Notes: generated by a model from the sequence alone, not told the origin. A stretch of 64,000 bases of DNA from Polluticaenibacter yanchengensis (GCA_027854065.1 JAQGEF010000006.1:172339-236338); one strand, 5' to 3'. Shown: positions 16,320 through 26,237, counted from the stretch's first letter. A program made the numbers and translations.

Positions 16320-17456
16320 ATGAGCTTTATGGATGCAATCCAAATGGTGGATTTAAAAAAGCAGTATAAAAAAATAAAAAGTGAAGTTGATGCTGCGGTG
16401 ATTAATGTATTGGAATCATCAGCATTTATAAATGGCAAACCAGTTCAGGATTTTGCTTCTAATTTATCTAACTATTTGGGTGTTAAACATGTAATTCCTT
16501 GCGCTAATGGCACAGATGCTCTTCAGATAGCTTTAATGGCTTTAGGGTTACAGCCCGGCGATGAGGTAATAACACCATCCTTTACATATATAGCAACAGT
16601 AGAAGTAGTTGCGCTTTTAAAATTAGTACCTGTATTTGTAGACGTTGATCCGGCTACTTTCTGTATGGACCCGGAAAAGTTGAAAAAACTGATCACTCCA
16701 AAAACAAAAGCCATTATTCCGGTCCATTTATATGGCCATGCGGCACCAATGGAAGAAATATTGGATATAGCAAAATCCCATAACCTGTTCGTAATAGAAG
16801 ATAATGCCCAGGCAATAGGTGGTACTTATACATTCTCTAACGGAACTACTAAAAAATTAGGTAGCTTAGGACATATTGGCTGTACCTCATTTTTTCCAAG
16901 CAAGAATTTAGGCGGATATGGCGATGGCGGTGCGATTTTTACAAATGACGATGCTTTAGCAGAAATTTTGAAAAAAGTGGCTAACCATGGACAAAGCGTA
17001 AGGTATTATCACGACATCGTAGGTTGTAACAGTCGTTTAGATACCATACAGGCAGCTGTATTGGATATCAAGTTAAAACACCTGGATGAGTATATCGATG
17101 CCAGAAGAAATGCAGCGTCTTTTTACAATCAGGCGTTTGGTGCCAATGAAAAATTAATCACTCCAAAAGAAGCGGCTTACTCCAAACATGTTTTTCATCA
17201 ATATACCTTATTATTGGAAGGCGTAGACAGGGCCGGTTTAATGAAATATTTAGCAGATAATGGAATCCCTTCCATGTTGTACTATCCTTTAGCTTGCCAT
17301 AAGCAAAAAATGTTTGAAACTTTAAATGTACCTGTAACCGATTTAGAGGTAACAGAATGGTTGTCTGAAAGAGTCATCAGTCTTCCCATGCATACAGAAT
17401 TGACTGACGAACAGTTAGAGCATATTACAAAAACATTTATAAATTATATAAACTAG
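16320..17456 (+). CDS. DegT/DnrJ/EryC1/StrS-family sugar aminotransferase, WbpE-like
   Basis: This PLP enzyme aminates a keto-sugar nucleotide. The 378-residue product shows QMVDLKKQYKKIKSEVD, HVIPCANGTDALQIAL, VIEDNAQAIGG with the PLP-ring Asp, and SFFPSKNLGGYGDGGA with the PLP-binding Lys (about residue 196). N-terminus and context (a WbpD-like acetyltransferase and TviB/WbpA-like dehydrogenase nearby) fit an enzyme making a 3-amino-uronic acid sugar. The start is ATG 16320, or 16329, since the promoter lies just upstream. First gene of a four-gene operon ending at 21120. Confidence 0.88.
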   Translation: MSFMDAIQMVDLKKQYKKIKSEVDAAVINVLESSAFINGKPVQDFASNLSNYLGVKHVIPCANGTDALQIALMALGLQPGDEVITPSFTYIATVEVVALLKLVPVFVDVDPATFCMDPEKLKKLITPKTKAIIPVHLYGHAAPMEEILDIAKSHNLFVIEDNAQAIGGTYTFSNGTTKKLGSLGHIGCTSFFPSKNLGGYGDGGAIFTNDDALAEILKKVANHGQSVRYYHDIVGCNSRLDTIQAAVLDIKLKHLDEYIDARRNAASFYNQAFGANEKLITPKEAAYSKHVFHQYTLLLEGVDRAGLMKYLADNGIPSMLYYPLACHKQKMFETLNVPVTDLEVTEWLSERVISLPMHTELTDEQLEHITKTFINYIN

Positions 17457-17487
17457 TTAATCATACCATTATACTATTTTAAAACCT

Positions 17488-18813
17488 ATGAAAAAAATTG
17501 CAGTTGTAGGAACAGGCTATGTGGGATTGGTATCAGGTACATGTTTTGCAGAAGCTGGAAATAATGTGTGCTGTATAGATATTGATGTAGAAAAAGTAGA
17601 GAAGTTAAGAAACGGACAGATCACCATATATGAACCAGGGTTAGAAAAGTTGTTCAAACGCAATGTTAACGAAGGTAGATTGACATTTACTACAAACCTG
17701 GAAGAAGGCATTAAAGGCCAGGAAATCATATTTTTAGCATTGCCAACACCTCCGGGTGAAGATGGCAGTGCAGATTTGAAATATATATTATCTGTAGCGG
17801 CCGAACTTGGAAAGCTTTTAAAACACGATGAATTTAAAGTAATTGTAGACAAAAGCACAGTACCGGTCGGCACTGCGGATTTAGTAAGAAAAACGATCAT
17901 TGCCAATGGCGCATCGCCTGAGTGCTTTGATATCGTAAGCAACCCGGAATTCCTAAGAGAAGGGGTAGCTGTAGATGACTTTATGAAACCTGATAGAGTA
18001 GTGATTGGGTATTCCAACGAAAAGTCCAAAACAATTATGGGGGAATTATATGCCCCGTTTGTACGCCAGGGCAACCCGGTTTACTACATGGATGAAAGAA
18101 GCGCGGAACTTACAAAATATGCGGCAAACTCTTTCCTTGCCACTAAAATCACATTTATTAACGAGATTGCCAGGCTGTGTGAAATACTTGGGGCCGATGT
18201 AGATATGGTCCGTTTAGGTATTGGCAGTGACGACAGGATTGGAAAGCGTTTCCTTTTTCCTGGCATAGGCTATGGTGGAAGTTGCTTTCCTAAAGATGTA
18301 AAAGCATTAGTGAAGTCTGCTTCAGATGTCGATTACAACTTTGAGATCTTAAAAGCGGTAATGAATGTAAATGCAGAGCAAAAAGTAATTCTGATTCCAA
18401 GAATTCTTGAATATTTTGGCGGCGATCTTTCAGGAAAAACGTTTGCGGTGTGGGGGCTCGCTTTCAAACCAAATACCGATGATATCAGGGAAGCCCCGGC
18501 TTTGGAAATTATCGATGACCTTTTGTCCAAAGGCGCGAACGTCGTAGCTTACGATCCGGAAGCAATGGACAACGTGAAAAAGTTATATGGTGACAAAATT
18601 AAATTCAGCAATAACCAGTATGAAGCACTTCACGGTGCAGACGCACTGATCATTGCCACAGAATGGAATGAATTCAGAACACCGGATTTTGATAAGATAA
18701 GTTCACTTTTGAAAAACAGAGTAATATTCGATGGCAGAAATTTGTATGCTTTAGATATGATGAAAAAGCTGAATTATTATTACTCCAGCATAGGTCGGGA
18801 AATTATTAAATAA
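17488..18813 (+). CDS. ugd: UDP-glucose 6-dehydrogenase
   Basis: The enzyme oxidises UDP-glucose to UDP-glucuronate with two NAD+. The 441-residue protein has the N-terminal NAD-binding [17 protein letters not shown], the middle domain, and the catalytic Cys in [10 protein letters not shown] (about residue 266). The C-terminal domain includes [16 protein letters not shown]. It provides UDP-GlcA for the decarboxylase coded next. Second gene of the operon, 31 bases after the aminotransferase. Confidence 0.94.
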   Translation: MKKIAVVGTGYVGLVSGTCFAEAGNNVCCIDIDVEKVEKLRNGQITIYEPGLEKLFKRNVNEGRLTFTTNLEEGIKGQEIIFLALPTPPGEDGSADLKYILSVAAELGKLLKHDEFKVIVDKSTVPVGTADLVRKTIIANGASPECFDIVSNPEFLREGVAVDDFMKPDRVVIGYSNEKSKTIMGELYAPFVRQGNPVYYMDERSAELTKYAANSFLATKITFINEIARLCEILGADVDMVRLGIGSDDRIGKRFLFPGIGYGGSCFPKDVKALVKSASDVDYNFEILKAVMNVNAEQKVILIPRILEYFGGDLSGKTFAVWGLAFKPNTDDIREAPALEIIDDLLSKGANVVAYDPEAMDNVKKLYGDKIKFSNNQYEALHGADALIIATEWNEFRTPDFDKISSLLKNRVIFDGRNLYALDMMKKLNYYYSSIGREIIK

Positions 18814-18827
18814 TAAAAGTAAAAAAA

Positions 18828-19808
18828 ATGTCAGAATCAAAAAAGGTTGTAGTGATAACCGGTGCTGCCGGTTTCCTCGGTTCTCACCTTTGTGATAGGT
18901 TTATAAAAGAAGGTTACAAAGTAATTGGTATTGATAATTTAATTACAGGTGATCTTAAGAACATAGAGCATTTATTTAAATTAGAAGATTTCGAGTTTTA
19001 TAATCATGATATCAGCCTGTTTATTAATATTCCAGGCAGAGTAGATTATATTTTGAATTTCGCTTCTCCTGCAAGTCCGATTGATTATTTAAAAATTCCG
19101 ATTCAAACATTAAAAGTAGGTTCATTAGGCGTTCATAACTGCCTGGGTTTAGCCAAAGCTAAAAATGCAAGAATATTAGTTGCTTCTACCTCAGAAGTAT
19201 ATGGTGACCCGGAAGTACATCCTCAGAAAGAAACGTATTGGGGGCATGTAAACCCGGTAGGTCCTAGAGGCGTTTATGATGAAGCAAAACGCTTCCAGGA
19301 AGCAATAACAATGGCATACCATACGTTCCATGGTTTAGAAGTAAGAATAGCCAGGATATTTAATACTTACGGACCAAGAATGCGACTAAATGACGGTCGT
19401 GTGATTCCGGCATTCATGGGACAAGCTTTAAGAGGGGAAGACCTTACTATTTTCGGAGATGGTACACAAACAAGAAGCTTCTGTTTTGTTGATGATCTCA
19501 TCGAAGGCTTATACAGGCTTTTATTAAGCGATTATACCGGACCGGTAAATATTGGAAATCCTCAGGAAATCTCTTTAAATGAATTTGCAGAAGAAATCCT
19601 CAAGCTGACAGGTAAAAATGTAAAAGTATCTTACAAACCTTTACCCGTAGATGATCCTAAACAAAGACAACCCGATATTACTTTGGCAAGAGAAGTATTA
19701 GGCTGGGAACCAAAAGTAGAAAGAGCAGAAGGTTTACAAAAAACATACGAATACTTTCAAACACTTTCTCAGGAAGAACTATATAAAGAAGTAAGGATTT
19801 TTAATTAA
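18828..19808 (+). CDS. UDP-glucuronate decarboxylase (UDP-xylose synthase)
   Basis: This short-chain dehydrogenase-fold enzyme of 326 residues shows the NAD-binding [12 protein letters not shown], the catalytic Thr/Ser in [14 protein letters not shown], and the Tyr-x3-Lys motif in [12 protein letters not shown]. The conserved [17 protein letters not shown] and [15 protein letters not shown] are typical of UXS proteins. It should turn UDP-glucuronate from Ugd into UDP-xylose. The order ugd then uxs, 14 bases apart, supports the pathway. Confidence 0.9.
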   Translation: MSESKKVVVITGAAGFLGSHLCDRFIKEGYKVIGIDNLITGDLKNIEHLFKLEDFEFYNHDISLFINIPGRVDYILNFASPASPIDYLKIPIQTLKVGSLGVHNCLGLAKAKNARILVASTSEVYGDPEVHPQKETYWGHVNPVGPRGVYDEAKRFQEAITMAYHTFHGLEVRIARIFNTYGPRMRLNDGRVIPAFMGQALRGEDLTIFGDGTQTRSFCFVDDLIEGLYRLLLSDYTGPVNIGNPQEISLNEFAEEILKLTGKNVKVSYKPLPVDDPKQRQPDITLAREVLGWEPKVERAEGLQKTYEYFQTLSQEELYKEVRIFN

Positions 19809-19824
19809 TTTACAATTCTAAATA

Positions 19825-21120
19825 ATGAAAATATACCAACAATTAATAGATAACCAAGAAAAGTTAGCAGTAATAGGATTAGGATATGTTGGCTTACCAA
19901 TAGCTTTAGAATTTTCCAGGAAAATATCTGTTATAGGCTTTGATATCAATCAGCAAAGGGTCGAATTAATGAAAAATAAAGTAGATCCTAGTAACGAATT
20001 GGAATCATCAGCTTTCGACAATTGTAATATAGAATTTACTTCAGATTTAGAAGACCTTAAAAAAGCAAAGTTTTATGTTGTAGCCGTGCCTACGCCGGTA
20101 GATGAACACAATGTACCGGATTTAAAACCAGTACTGGCTGCTTCAAGAACCATCGGTAAAGTAATCAAAAAAGGAGATTATGTCGTTTTCGAAAGCACCG
20201 TTTATCCCGGCTGTACAGAAGAAGACTGCTTACCGGTAATAGAAGAAATCAGTGGCCTGAAATTAGGTATAGATTTCAAATTAGGCTATTCCCCGGAAAG
20301 GATCAACCCGGGCGATAAAGTACATACATTGCAGAATGTAGTAAAAGTAGCCAGTGGCAGCGATGCCGAAAGCCTGGAAGAAATTGCTAAAACCTATGAA
20401 TTGGTAGTAACTGCAGGTGTACACAGAGCTTCCTCAATAAAAGTAGCGGAAGCTGCTAAAATTATTGAAAATACACAACGTGATGTCAACATCGCATTGA
20501 TGAATGAACTTTCGATCATTTTCGATAAAATGGGCATTAACACCTATGAAGTATTGGAAGCGGCAGGCACCAAGTGGAATTTTCTGAAATTCTTCCCGGG
20601 TTTAGTAGGTGGTCATTGTATAGGCGTTGATCCTTACTACTTAACTTATAAAGCAGCTGAATTAGGATACGGGTCCAAAGTAATCCTGTCCGGTAGAAAT
20701 ATTAATGATGGGATGGCCGCTTATGTTGCCAACAAAGTCGTGCAGCACATCATCCAGAATACTGAAAACGTGAAAAATGCACGTATTTTAGTAATGGGCG
20801 CTACATTCAAAGAAAATGTAAGCGACATCCGCAACAGTAAAGTAGCAGATGTTGTAAAAGAACTAAGAAACTTCAAATTACATGTAGATGTAGTTGATCC
20901 TTTTGCAAGTTCCGCAGAATTAATGCATGAGTATGGATTTGGTTTGGTAGAAGAACCAACCGGCAAATATGATGCAGTAATCGTTACAGTAATGCACCAC
21001 CAGTATAACGATTTAAATGATGAATACTTTAAAGCATTACTAAATGAAAATGGCTTGGTAGCAGATTTAAAAGGTTCATTCCGCTCCAAAGTAGCATCAA
21101 ATACCTACTGGAGTTTATAA
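19825..21120 (+). CDS. Nucleotide sugar dehydrogenase, TviB/WbpA/WbpO type
   Basis: The 431-residue protein oxidises an N-acetylhexosamine nucleotide at C6. It has the NAD-binding GLGYVGLPIALEFSRK, the family signature VDPSNELE, the ESTVYPGCTEEDC block, and the catalytic Cys in GGHCIGVDPYYL (about 266). Vi-antigen TviB and Pseudomonas WbpA/WbpO share this plan; the first steps would give UDP-GlcNAcA or UDP-GalNAcA. Last gene of the operon, followed by a terminator. It is distinct in subfamily from Ugd at 17488. Confidence 0.9.
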   Translation: MKIYQQLIDNQEKLAVIGLGYVGLPIALEFSRKISVIGFDINQQRVELMKNKVDPSNELESSAFDNCNIEFTSDLEDLKKAKFYVVAVPTPVDEHNVPDLKPVLAASRTIGKVIKKGDYVVFESTVYPGCTEEDCLPVIEEISGLKLGIDFKLGYSPERINPGDKVHTLQNVVKVASGSDAESLEEIAKTYELVVTAGVHRASSIKVAEAAKIIENTQRDVNIALMNELSIIFDKMGINTYEVLEAAGTKWNFLKFFPGLVGGHCIGVDPYYLTYKAAELGYGSKVILSGRNINDGMAAYVANKVVQHIIQNTENVKNARILVMGATFKENVSDIRNSKVADVVKELRNFKLHVDVVDPFASSAELMHEYGFGLVEEPTGKYDAVIVTVMHHQYNDLNDEYFKALLNENGLVADLKGSFRSKVASNTYWSL

Positions 21121-21141
21121 AATAAATGAATAAAAATTAAT

Positions 21142-21182
21142 AAAGCCAATATATGCGTTTTAGCTATATTGGCTTTGTTTTT
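21142..21182 (+). terminator. Terminator ending the nucleotide-sugar operon
   Basis: AAAGCCAATATA / TATATTGGCTTT followed by GTTTTT. Confidence 0.85.
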
Positions 21183-21196
21183 GTAATTTTATCTTC

Positions 21197-22045
21197 ATGA
21201 AAAAATTAATATTTATTCTCAGTCTTTTCACAATTGCATCATTAAGCGCATTTGCACAAAGTACAGCCGGCAGGGCAGGCGCAAGAACCCCGCCACCGTT
21301 ACCGCCAAAGCCATTTGATGCCACTGTGTTCGAGAACATATATAACAGAGGTGTTTTTTATAACAGCGTAACAAAGGATTCGTTGAAATACAGGATTTTA
21401 TATCCTAAAAATTTTAATCCCGCCATTACATACCCGCTGATCGTGTTTTTACATGGCTCCGGTGAACGTGGCAGTGATAATGCTTTACAACTCAATCATG
21501 TTGGAAACTATTTCATACTGGATAGTATTCAAAAAAAATATAAAGCAATAGTCCTTCTGCCACAATGCCCGGAAAATGATAACTGGTCCAGCGCCACTAA
21601 TTTTAAGGCAGATGCGGATTACTCCAATCCACCTACAAAAGCCATGCAGGATGTAATGGCATTGGTAGATAGCTTTAAACATGCCCCGGGTGTTAATCCT
21701 GCAAATATTGTTGGTATCGGGTTTTCCATGGGCGCTTTCGGCATCATGGAACTCGCCCACAGGTTACCGGAAACTTTTACCCGCTTAATGCCTGTCAGCG
21801 GTGGTTTCGATCCCAAATATTCAAAGGAATTTTCAAAAATTCCTATCTGGGCGTTTCATGGCAATAAAGACGATATCGTGCCGGTACAGTTAAGTATCAA
21901 TATGGCCCAGAATATAGGCGCAAGAATTGGTGCCGATTTCACTTTGTCACAATATCCGGGTAAAGGACATGTTATTATAGATGATGTATTTAGGGAAAAA
22001 GATTTCTGGATGTGGGCTTTCAATAAATTCCCCAAAAAAAGATAG
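21197..22045 (+). CDS. Secreted alpha/beta hydrolase (PHB depolymerase/esterase-like)
   Basis: The 282-residue protein has a signal peptide (1-20, ending SAFAQ). Its alpha/beta-hydrolase domain has the oxyanion strand YPLIVFLHGSGERGSDN, the nucleophile elbow GFSMG (Ser near 177), an Asp in NKDDIVPV and the final His in GKGHVII. It resembles the feruloyl-esterase/phospholipase-like hydrolases of Bacteroidota. Substrate unknown. It sits between two polysaccharide groups but has its own terminator upstream, so a tie to them is not shown. Confidence 0.8.
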   Translation: MKKLIFILSLFTIASLSAFAQSTAGRAGARTPPPLPPKPFDATVFENIYNRGVFYNSVTKDSLKYRILYPKNFNPAITYPLIVFLHGSGERGSDNALQLNHVGNYFILDSIQKKYKAIVLLPQCPENDNWSSATNFKADADYSNPPTKAMQDVMALVDSFKHAPGVNPANIVGIGFSMGAFGIMELAHRLPETFTRLMPVSGGFDPKYSKEFSKIPIWAFHGNKDDIVPVQLSINMAQNIGARIGADFTLSQYPGKGHVIIDDVFREKDFWMWAFNKFPKKR

Positions 22046-22075
22046 CATTAAATTTAGTTTAGCAGAATTATTTGT

Positions 22076-23404
22076 ATGAAGTTTTTTGATCTGGCTCTGA
22101 AAAGAAGTGGAATGCCTATAGATGAGGCAAAAGTATTTTTTAAGGATTTAACCAATAAACCCGATAGTGAATTAATAAACCAAAATCAGCAATTGGCCTG
22201 GGATATATTTAAGCATCATCAGCAAAATTCACCATTCTACCAGGCTTTCCTGGACGAAAAAGGGGGAGCTGGTATTCAAAACTGGTATGATATACCAGTG
22301 CTTAAAAAAGCAGACTTACAAAAGCCGCTTGCAGAAATGCTCAGCAATGGTTATGATGTCAAGTCAGTATACAGCAGTAATACAAGCGGCTCTTCCGGCA
22401 CGCCATTTTATTTTGCGAGAGATAAATTTTGTCATGCTGTTACCTGGGCATCCGTCATTGAAAGATACGGATGGCATGGATTAGATATGAATTATTCCAG
22501 GCAGGCCCGCTTCTATGGTATTCCGTTAGAAAAAATTAAATATTATAAAGAAAAAATTAAAGACTGGATGGGAAGGCGCGTTCGTTTCCCGGTATTTAAT
22601 TTAGAAGATAAAGTATGCGCCCGTTTTTTAGAAGTATTCAAAACCACAAAGTTCGAATACTTATACGGCTATACAAACAGCCTGGTTGTTTTTGCCAAAT
22701 ACTGTGTTTCACAAAATATTGTCCTTAAAAATATTTGTCCTACTTTAAAAGCCTGCCTGGTTACTTCAGAAGTTTGCACAAAAGAAGATAAGCAAGTCTT
22801 AGAACAAGGTTTCGGTGTAAGAATTGTGAATGAATACGGCGCGTCTGAACTGGGCGTTTTGGCATTTGAAGATGCAAATGGCAACTGGGTATTAAATGAA
22901 GAAACGCTTTTGATAGAAGTGGTGGACAGCAACGGACGTCCGGTAGCGGACGGTGAACAAGGTACTATTGTTGTTACAGGGTTATTCAATAAAGCCATGC
23001 CGTTTATTCGCTACGAACTCGGCGATATAGGCGTGATAGAGCCAGGGTTACGTATCGGCCACCGTCGTGTACTCAGCCAGTTGATGGGCAGGACAAATGA
23101 TACCGCCACATTGCCTTCCGGTAGAAAAGTGCCGGGGCTGTCATTCTATTATGTATCTAAAAGCTTACTGGAAAAAGGGGATAGGATAAAAGAGCTGATT
23201 GTAAAGCAAATGGCCCTGGACCATTTTGAAATAGAATATGTGGCAGCAACGGAGCTAACCGAAACAGAGAAAAATGATGTAAAAGAAGCGTTGGAAAGAT
23301 ACCTGGAGCCGGGCCTTAAAATTACATTTTTGAAAAGTGATAATCTTGAAAGAACCAGGGCCGGTAAACTAAAGAATTTTCAGTCGATGATGGCAAAACA
23401 GTAA
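22076..23404 (+). CDS. CapK/PaaK-family adenylate-forming enzyme
   Basis: The 442-residue protein belongs to the phenylacetate-CoA ligase/CapK group: the P-loop-like SSNTSGSSGTPFYF, VNEYGASELG (the YGxTE-type motif), a FIRYELGDIG hinge and the C-terminal RTRAGKLKNFQS with the catalytic Lys. In polysaccharide loci such proteins are thought to activate carboxylic acids that decorate sugars; the substrate here is not known. It follows the esterase gene by 31 bases and is followed by repeat copy 2. Confidence 0.82.
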   Translation: MKFFDLALKRSGMPIDEAKVFFKDLTNKPDSELINQNQQLAWDIFKHHQQNSPFYQAFLDEKGGAGIQNWYDIPVLKKADLQKPLAEMLSNGYDVKSVYSSNTSGSSGTPFYFARDKFCHAVTWASVIERYGWHGLDMNYSRQARFYGIPLEKIKYYKEKIKDWMGRRVRFPVFNLEDKVCARFLEVFKTTKFEYLYGYTNSLVVFAKYCVSQNIVLKNICPTLKACLVTSEVCTKEDKQVLEQGFGVRIVNEYGASELGVLAFEDANGNWVLNEETLLIEVVDSNGRPVADGEQGTIVVTGLFNKAMPFIRYELGDIGVIEPGLRIGHRRVLSQLMGRTNDTATLPSGRKVPGLSFYYVSKSLLEKGDRIKELIVKQMALDHFEIEYVAATELTETEKNDVKEALERYLEPGLKITFLKSDNLERTRAGKLKNFQSMMAKQ

Positions 23405-23454
23405 TAGCATTTTGCCGGCAATACTCTGGATCATCTTAGGTCAGCTATCAATTA

Positions 23455-23578
23455 TTTGGGGCTGTCAGCATTAGAATATATACCGGTCGGTATACCGGCG
23501 GGCTTAGGGCTCCGCTACGCTCGGTGCTCCTGCGTCGCACTGGCGGCTAAACCGCCACCCACGCGTGCCGCAGCCCCT
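23455..23578 (+). repeat. Dispersed GC-rich hairpin element, copy 2
   Basis: Starts with TTTGGGGCTGTCAGC, continues CCGGCGGGCTTAGGGCTC, has the inner hairpin GTGC (23524-23527) / GCAC (23537-23540) and an extra hairpin TGGCGG...CCGCCA, and ends GCGTGCCGCAGCCCC. It is the only copy not preceded by a clear T run. Confidence 0.8.
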
Positions 23579-23640
23579 CAGCAACAGCATAAAACTGAAC
23601 AGAGCGGTTGGACGAAACTACAGAAGAATATGGCTATCGG

Positions 23641-23820
23641 AGCGGGTGAGGGATAGTAACAAAGTACCCCCGGCGGCATGAACTCTTAGTAATAGCGAAG
23701 CTGCAAAGCCGCCATTGCCGCCGGGAGTACTGTGGATAGCCCGGCCCTTTGCCTCAACATTCAGGAAACACTGAATTCGTATAACCAATGTTGAATATTA
23801 AAAGCCGGCAAAGGGACACC
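23641..23820 (+). other. Strongly structured leader before the WbpD-like gene
   Basis: AGTACCCCCGGCGGC (23663-23677) pairs with GCCGCCGGGAGTACT (23717-23731) with one mismatch. CCCTTTGCC (23745-23753) pairs with GGCAAAGGG (23807-23815), enclosing CAACATT/AATGTTG (23755-23761, 23787-23793) and ATTCAG/CTGAAT. The nested stems suggest a folded RNA or a second repeat family. No protein is encoded. The gene starts 16 bases further on. Confidence 0.6.
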
Positions 23821-23836
23821 CCATAAAAAATAAAAA

Positions 23837-24310
23837 ATGAACATAAACAATCCCATACTGTTATCTGCTAAAATAAACGGAGACGTTATATTCGGCGAAA
23901 ACGTGAAAGTGGTGGAACCGGTAAATATGTATGGTTGTACCATCGGCAGTAATTGCTTTATAGGGCCGTTTGTAGAAATACAAAAAGATGTGATTATCGG
24001 TGATTTTTGCAAAATACAAAGCCATGCTTTTATCTGCGAGCTGGTAACCATTGGTGAAAAATGTTTTATTGGACACGGTGTCATGTTCATCAACGATCTT
24101 TTTGATAGTGGTGGCCCGGCAAACGGGGATAAAACAAAATGGAAACATACCGTTATCGGCAATAATGTATCTATAGGCAGTAATGCCACCATCCTGCCTG
24201 TAACCATTTGCAGCAATGTAGTAATTGGCGCAGGCGCTGTGGTTACTAAAGACATCAGTAAGCCCGGGATTTATGCAGGCAATCCTGCAAAGTTTTTGAG
24301 AAAAATTTAA
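23837..24310 (+). CDS. Left-handed beta-helix N-acetyltransferase, WbpD-like
   Basis: The 157-residue protein is built of hexapeptide repeats ([LIV]-G-x4), such as IGSNCFIGPFVEIQ, VIIGDFCKIQ and VVIGAGAVVTKDI. The loop with GHGVMFINDLFD holds the probable catalytic His. It ends AGNPAKFLRKI, as in WbpD/WlbB UDP-2-acetamido-3-amino-2,3-dideoxyglucuronate N-acetyltransferases. Together with the WbpE-like aminotransferase and TviB-like dehydrogenase it would make UDP-GlcNAc(3NAc)A, although the WbpB oxidase is not in the window. It leads a group of closely spaced genes. Confidence 0.85.
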   Translation: MNINNPILLSAKINGDVIFGENVKVVEPVNMYGCTIGSNCFIGPFVEIQKDVIIGDFCKIQSHAFICELVTIGEKCFIGHGVMFINDLFDSGGPANGDKTKWKHTVIGNNVSIGSNATILPVTICSNVVIGAGAVVTKDISKPGIYAGNPAKFLRKI

Positions 24311-24320
24311 TAACAAGAAA

Positions 24321-25229
24321 ATGAAAAATATACTGTTGACCGGTGGCAACGGATTCTTGGGACAACATATTGATGCGTTTTTAAAATCTGAAGGCCATAC
24401 TGTTCTAAGCCTCGGAAGAAATAAAGAAAGCAATGATATTGCTGCAAACCTGGCAACGGAAATCCCGGTGATCGCAACACCTGTAGACCTTGTAATACAT
24501 GCTGCTGGCAAAGCGCATGTAGTCCCTAAAACAGAAGCCGAAAAGCAGGATTTCTTTGATGTAAATGTGCAGGGAACACAAAACCTGTTAAAAGGGTTGG
24601 AAGCCTCAGGTACCCTGCCAAAACAATTTGTATTCATAAGCACCGTCGCTGTTTACGGCGTGGATGCAGGGGAAAATATTTCCGAATCACACTCGTTAAA
24701 CGGCAATACACCTTATGCCAAAAGTAAAATAGAGGCAGAACGGGTGTTGGAGGAATGGTGTACCCGCAACAAAGTAGTATTGTCTGTACTCCGCTTACCG
24801 TTAATTGCAGGGAAAAATCCTCCCGGCAATCTGGGTGATATGATAAAAGGCATTATGTCCGGCAAATATTTAAACATAGCCGGGGGACTGGCAAAAAAAT
24901 CGGTTGTAATGGCAGATGATGTTGCCAGTCATATCCTTAAAATTGCAGCAGCAGGAGGCACTTACAATCTTACAGACAGATATCATCCGAATTTTAAAGA
25001 AATATCTAACGTAATAGCAACACAACTTGGTAAGGGAACTCCGGCTTCTTTACCTAAATTTGCGGCAACACTTATAGGAAAGGTTGGCGATTTACTAGGC
25101 AATAAAGCACCGGTAAATACCGTTAAAATTCAAAAAATGATAGCACCGTTGACATTTAATGATGATAAAGCGGTGCAATCTTTTAACTGGCAACCCCGTA
25201 AAGTATTGGATGCATTTATTATAAAATAG
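24321..25229 (+). CDS. NAD-dependent epimerase/reductase of nucleotide sugars, WbpV-like
   Basis: The 302-residue short-chain dehydrogenase has GGNGFLGQHID (NAD-binding), FISTVAVYG (catalytic Ser/Thr) and the YAKSK Tyr-x3-Lys motif. It sits directly before a WbpL-like initiating transferase (one base between stop and start). This arrangement is typical of the reductase that completes UDP-QuiNAc or UDP-FucNAc before transfer to the lipid carrier. That function is inferred from order and family; a UDP-hexose 4-epimerase is the alternative. Confidence 0.8.
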   Translation: MKNILLTGGNGFLGQHIDAFLKSEGHTVLSLGRNKESNDIAANLATEIPVIATPVDLVIHAAGKAHVVPKTEAEKQDFFDVNVQGTQNLLKGLEASGTLPKQFVFISTVAVYGVDAGENISESHSLNGNTPYAKSKIEAERVLEEWCTRNKVVLSVLRLPLIAGKNPPGNLGDMIKGIMSGKYLNIAGGLAKKSVVMADDVASHILKIAAAGGTYNLTDRYHPNFKEISNVIATQLGKGTPASLPKFAATLIGKVGDLLGNKAPVNTVKIQKMIAPLTFNDDKAVQSFNWQPRKVLDAFIIK

Positions 25230-25230
25230 T

Positions 25231-26199
25231 ATGATTTATATAATTGTTTTTATCGCCTTATTTGTTTTGGAGCTGGCTTATTTTAAAATTGCCGACAAGT
25301 ATAATATCATTGATAAACCCAACCAGCGAAGCAGTCATAGTGCCATTACCCTGCGTGGCGGTGGTATTATTTTTGCCATTAGCGTACTCCTGTTTTTTAT
25401 CCTGAACCAATTCCAGTATCCTTATTTTGTAATAGGTATGTTAGGAGTGTCAGCTATCAGCTTTATAGATGATATAAAACCGCAGACCCGGTCTGTAAGG
25501 TTTTTATTCCAGATACTGGCAGTATTCCTGATGTTCTACCAGGTAGATATGTTTAGCACACAACCAATCTGGATCTGGCTGATCGCACTCATATTTGTAG
25601 TAGGTATCAATAATGCCTATAACTTTATGGACGGTATTAACGGCATCACATCCTTATACAGTTTTACCGTACTGGGTGGTTTATATTTAGTAAACAACCA
25701 GCTTCCGGCAGAACAACAATTTAATAATAATATCATTTATTACCTGGCATTGGGGAACCTGGTGTTTGCCTACTTCAACTGCCGTAAAAAAGCCAAATGC
25801 TTTGCCGGTGATGTGGGCAGTGTAAGTATGGCATTTACATTATTGTTTCTTTCCATCTGGGTCATCCTGAAAACCAATAATATCATTTTCATTTTGTTTT
25901 ATGCGCTGTACGGTGTGGATACCGTATTGACCATATTAATAAGACTTAAAAACAAAGAGAACATATTAGAGCCACATCGCAAACACGTATTCCAGTTACT
26001 ATGTAACGAGTTCAAAAATTCACAAATACTGGTAAGCGTATTGTTCATGATTGTACAGGGCGCCATTACCTATGGTGTTACACAGGTATGGCAGCAACCG
26101 GAAGAAAAACAGTTAATTTTTGCAGCGGTAGTATTAGTAATTCCTGCTATTATTTATGGAATTATCAAATACAAAGCCTACAAATTACAATTAACCTGA
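25231..26199 (+). CDS. Undecaprenyl-phosphate sugar-1-phosphate transferase, WecA/WbpL-like
   Basis: The 322-residue protein has about ten membrane helices and the polyprenyl-phosphate transferase motifs: the RSSHSAITLRGGG loop, FIDDIKPQTR (the DD motif), NAYNFMDGINGI (Asn/Asp metal site) and the cytoplasmic H-x-H-like segment EPHRKHVFQLL. It starts O-antigen or capsule repeat assembly by moving a sugar phosphate to the lipid carrier at the inner membrane. Immediate coupling to the upstream reductase points to QuiNAc- or FucNAc-type sugars. Confidence 0.88.
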   Translation: MIYIIVFIALFVLELAYFKIADKYNIIDKPNQRSSHSAITLRGGGIIFAISVLLFFILNQFQYPYFVIGMLGVSAISFIDDIKPQTRSVRFLFQILAVFLMFYQVDMFSTQPIWIWLIALIFVVGINNAYNFMDGINGITSLYSFTVLGGLYLVNNQLPAEQQFNNNIIYYLALGNLVFAYFNCRKKAKCFAGDVGSVSMAFTLLFLSIWVILKTNNIIFILFYALYGVDTVLTILIRLKNKENILEPHRKHVFQLLCNEFKNSQILVSVLFMIVQGAITYGVTQVWQQPEEKQLIFAAVVLVIPAIIYGIIKYKAYKLQLT

Positions 26200-26237
26200 T
26201 TACACTATATTCACAATTATTATAACTTAAAATTGAT

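Noticed and set aside
23861-24643. 260-residue minus-strand open frame
   Set aside because: It lies opposite the WbpD-like and epimerase genes, which have clear family motifs. Its translation is Ser/Cys/Phe-rich shadow sequence with no domain.
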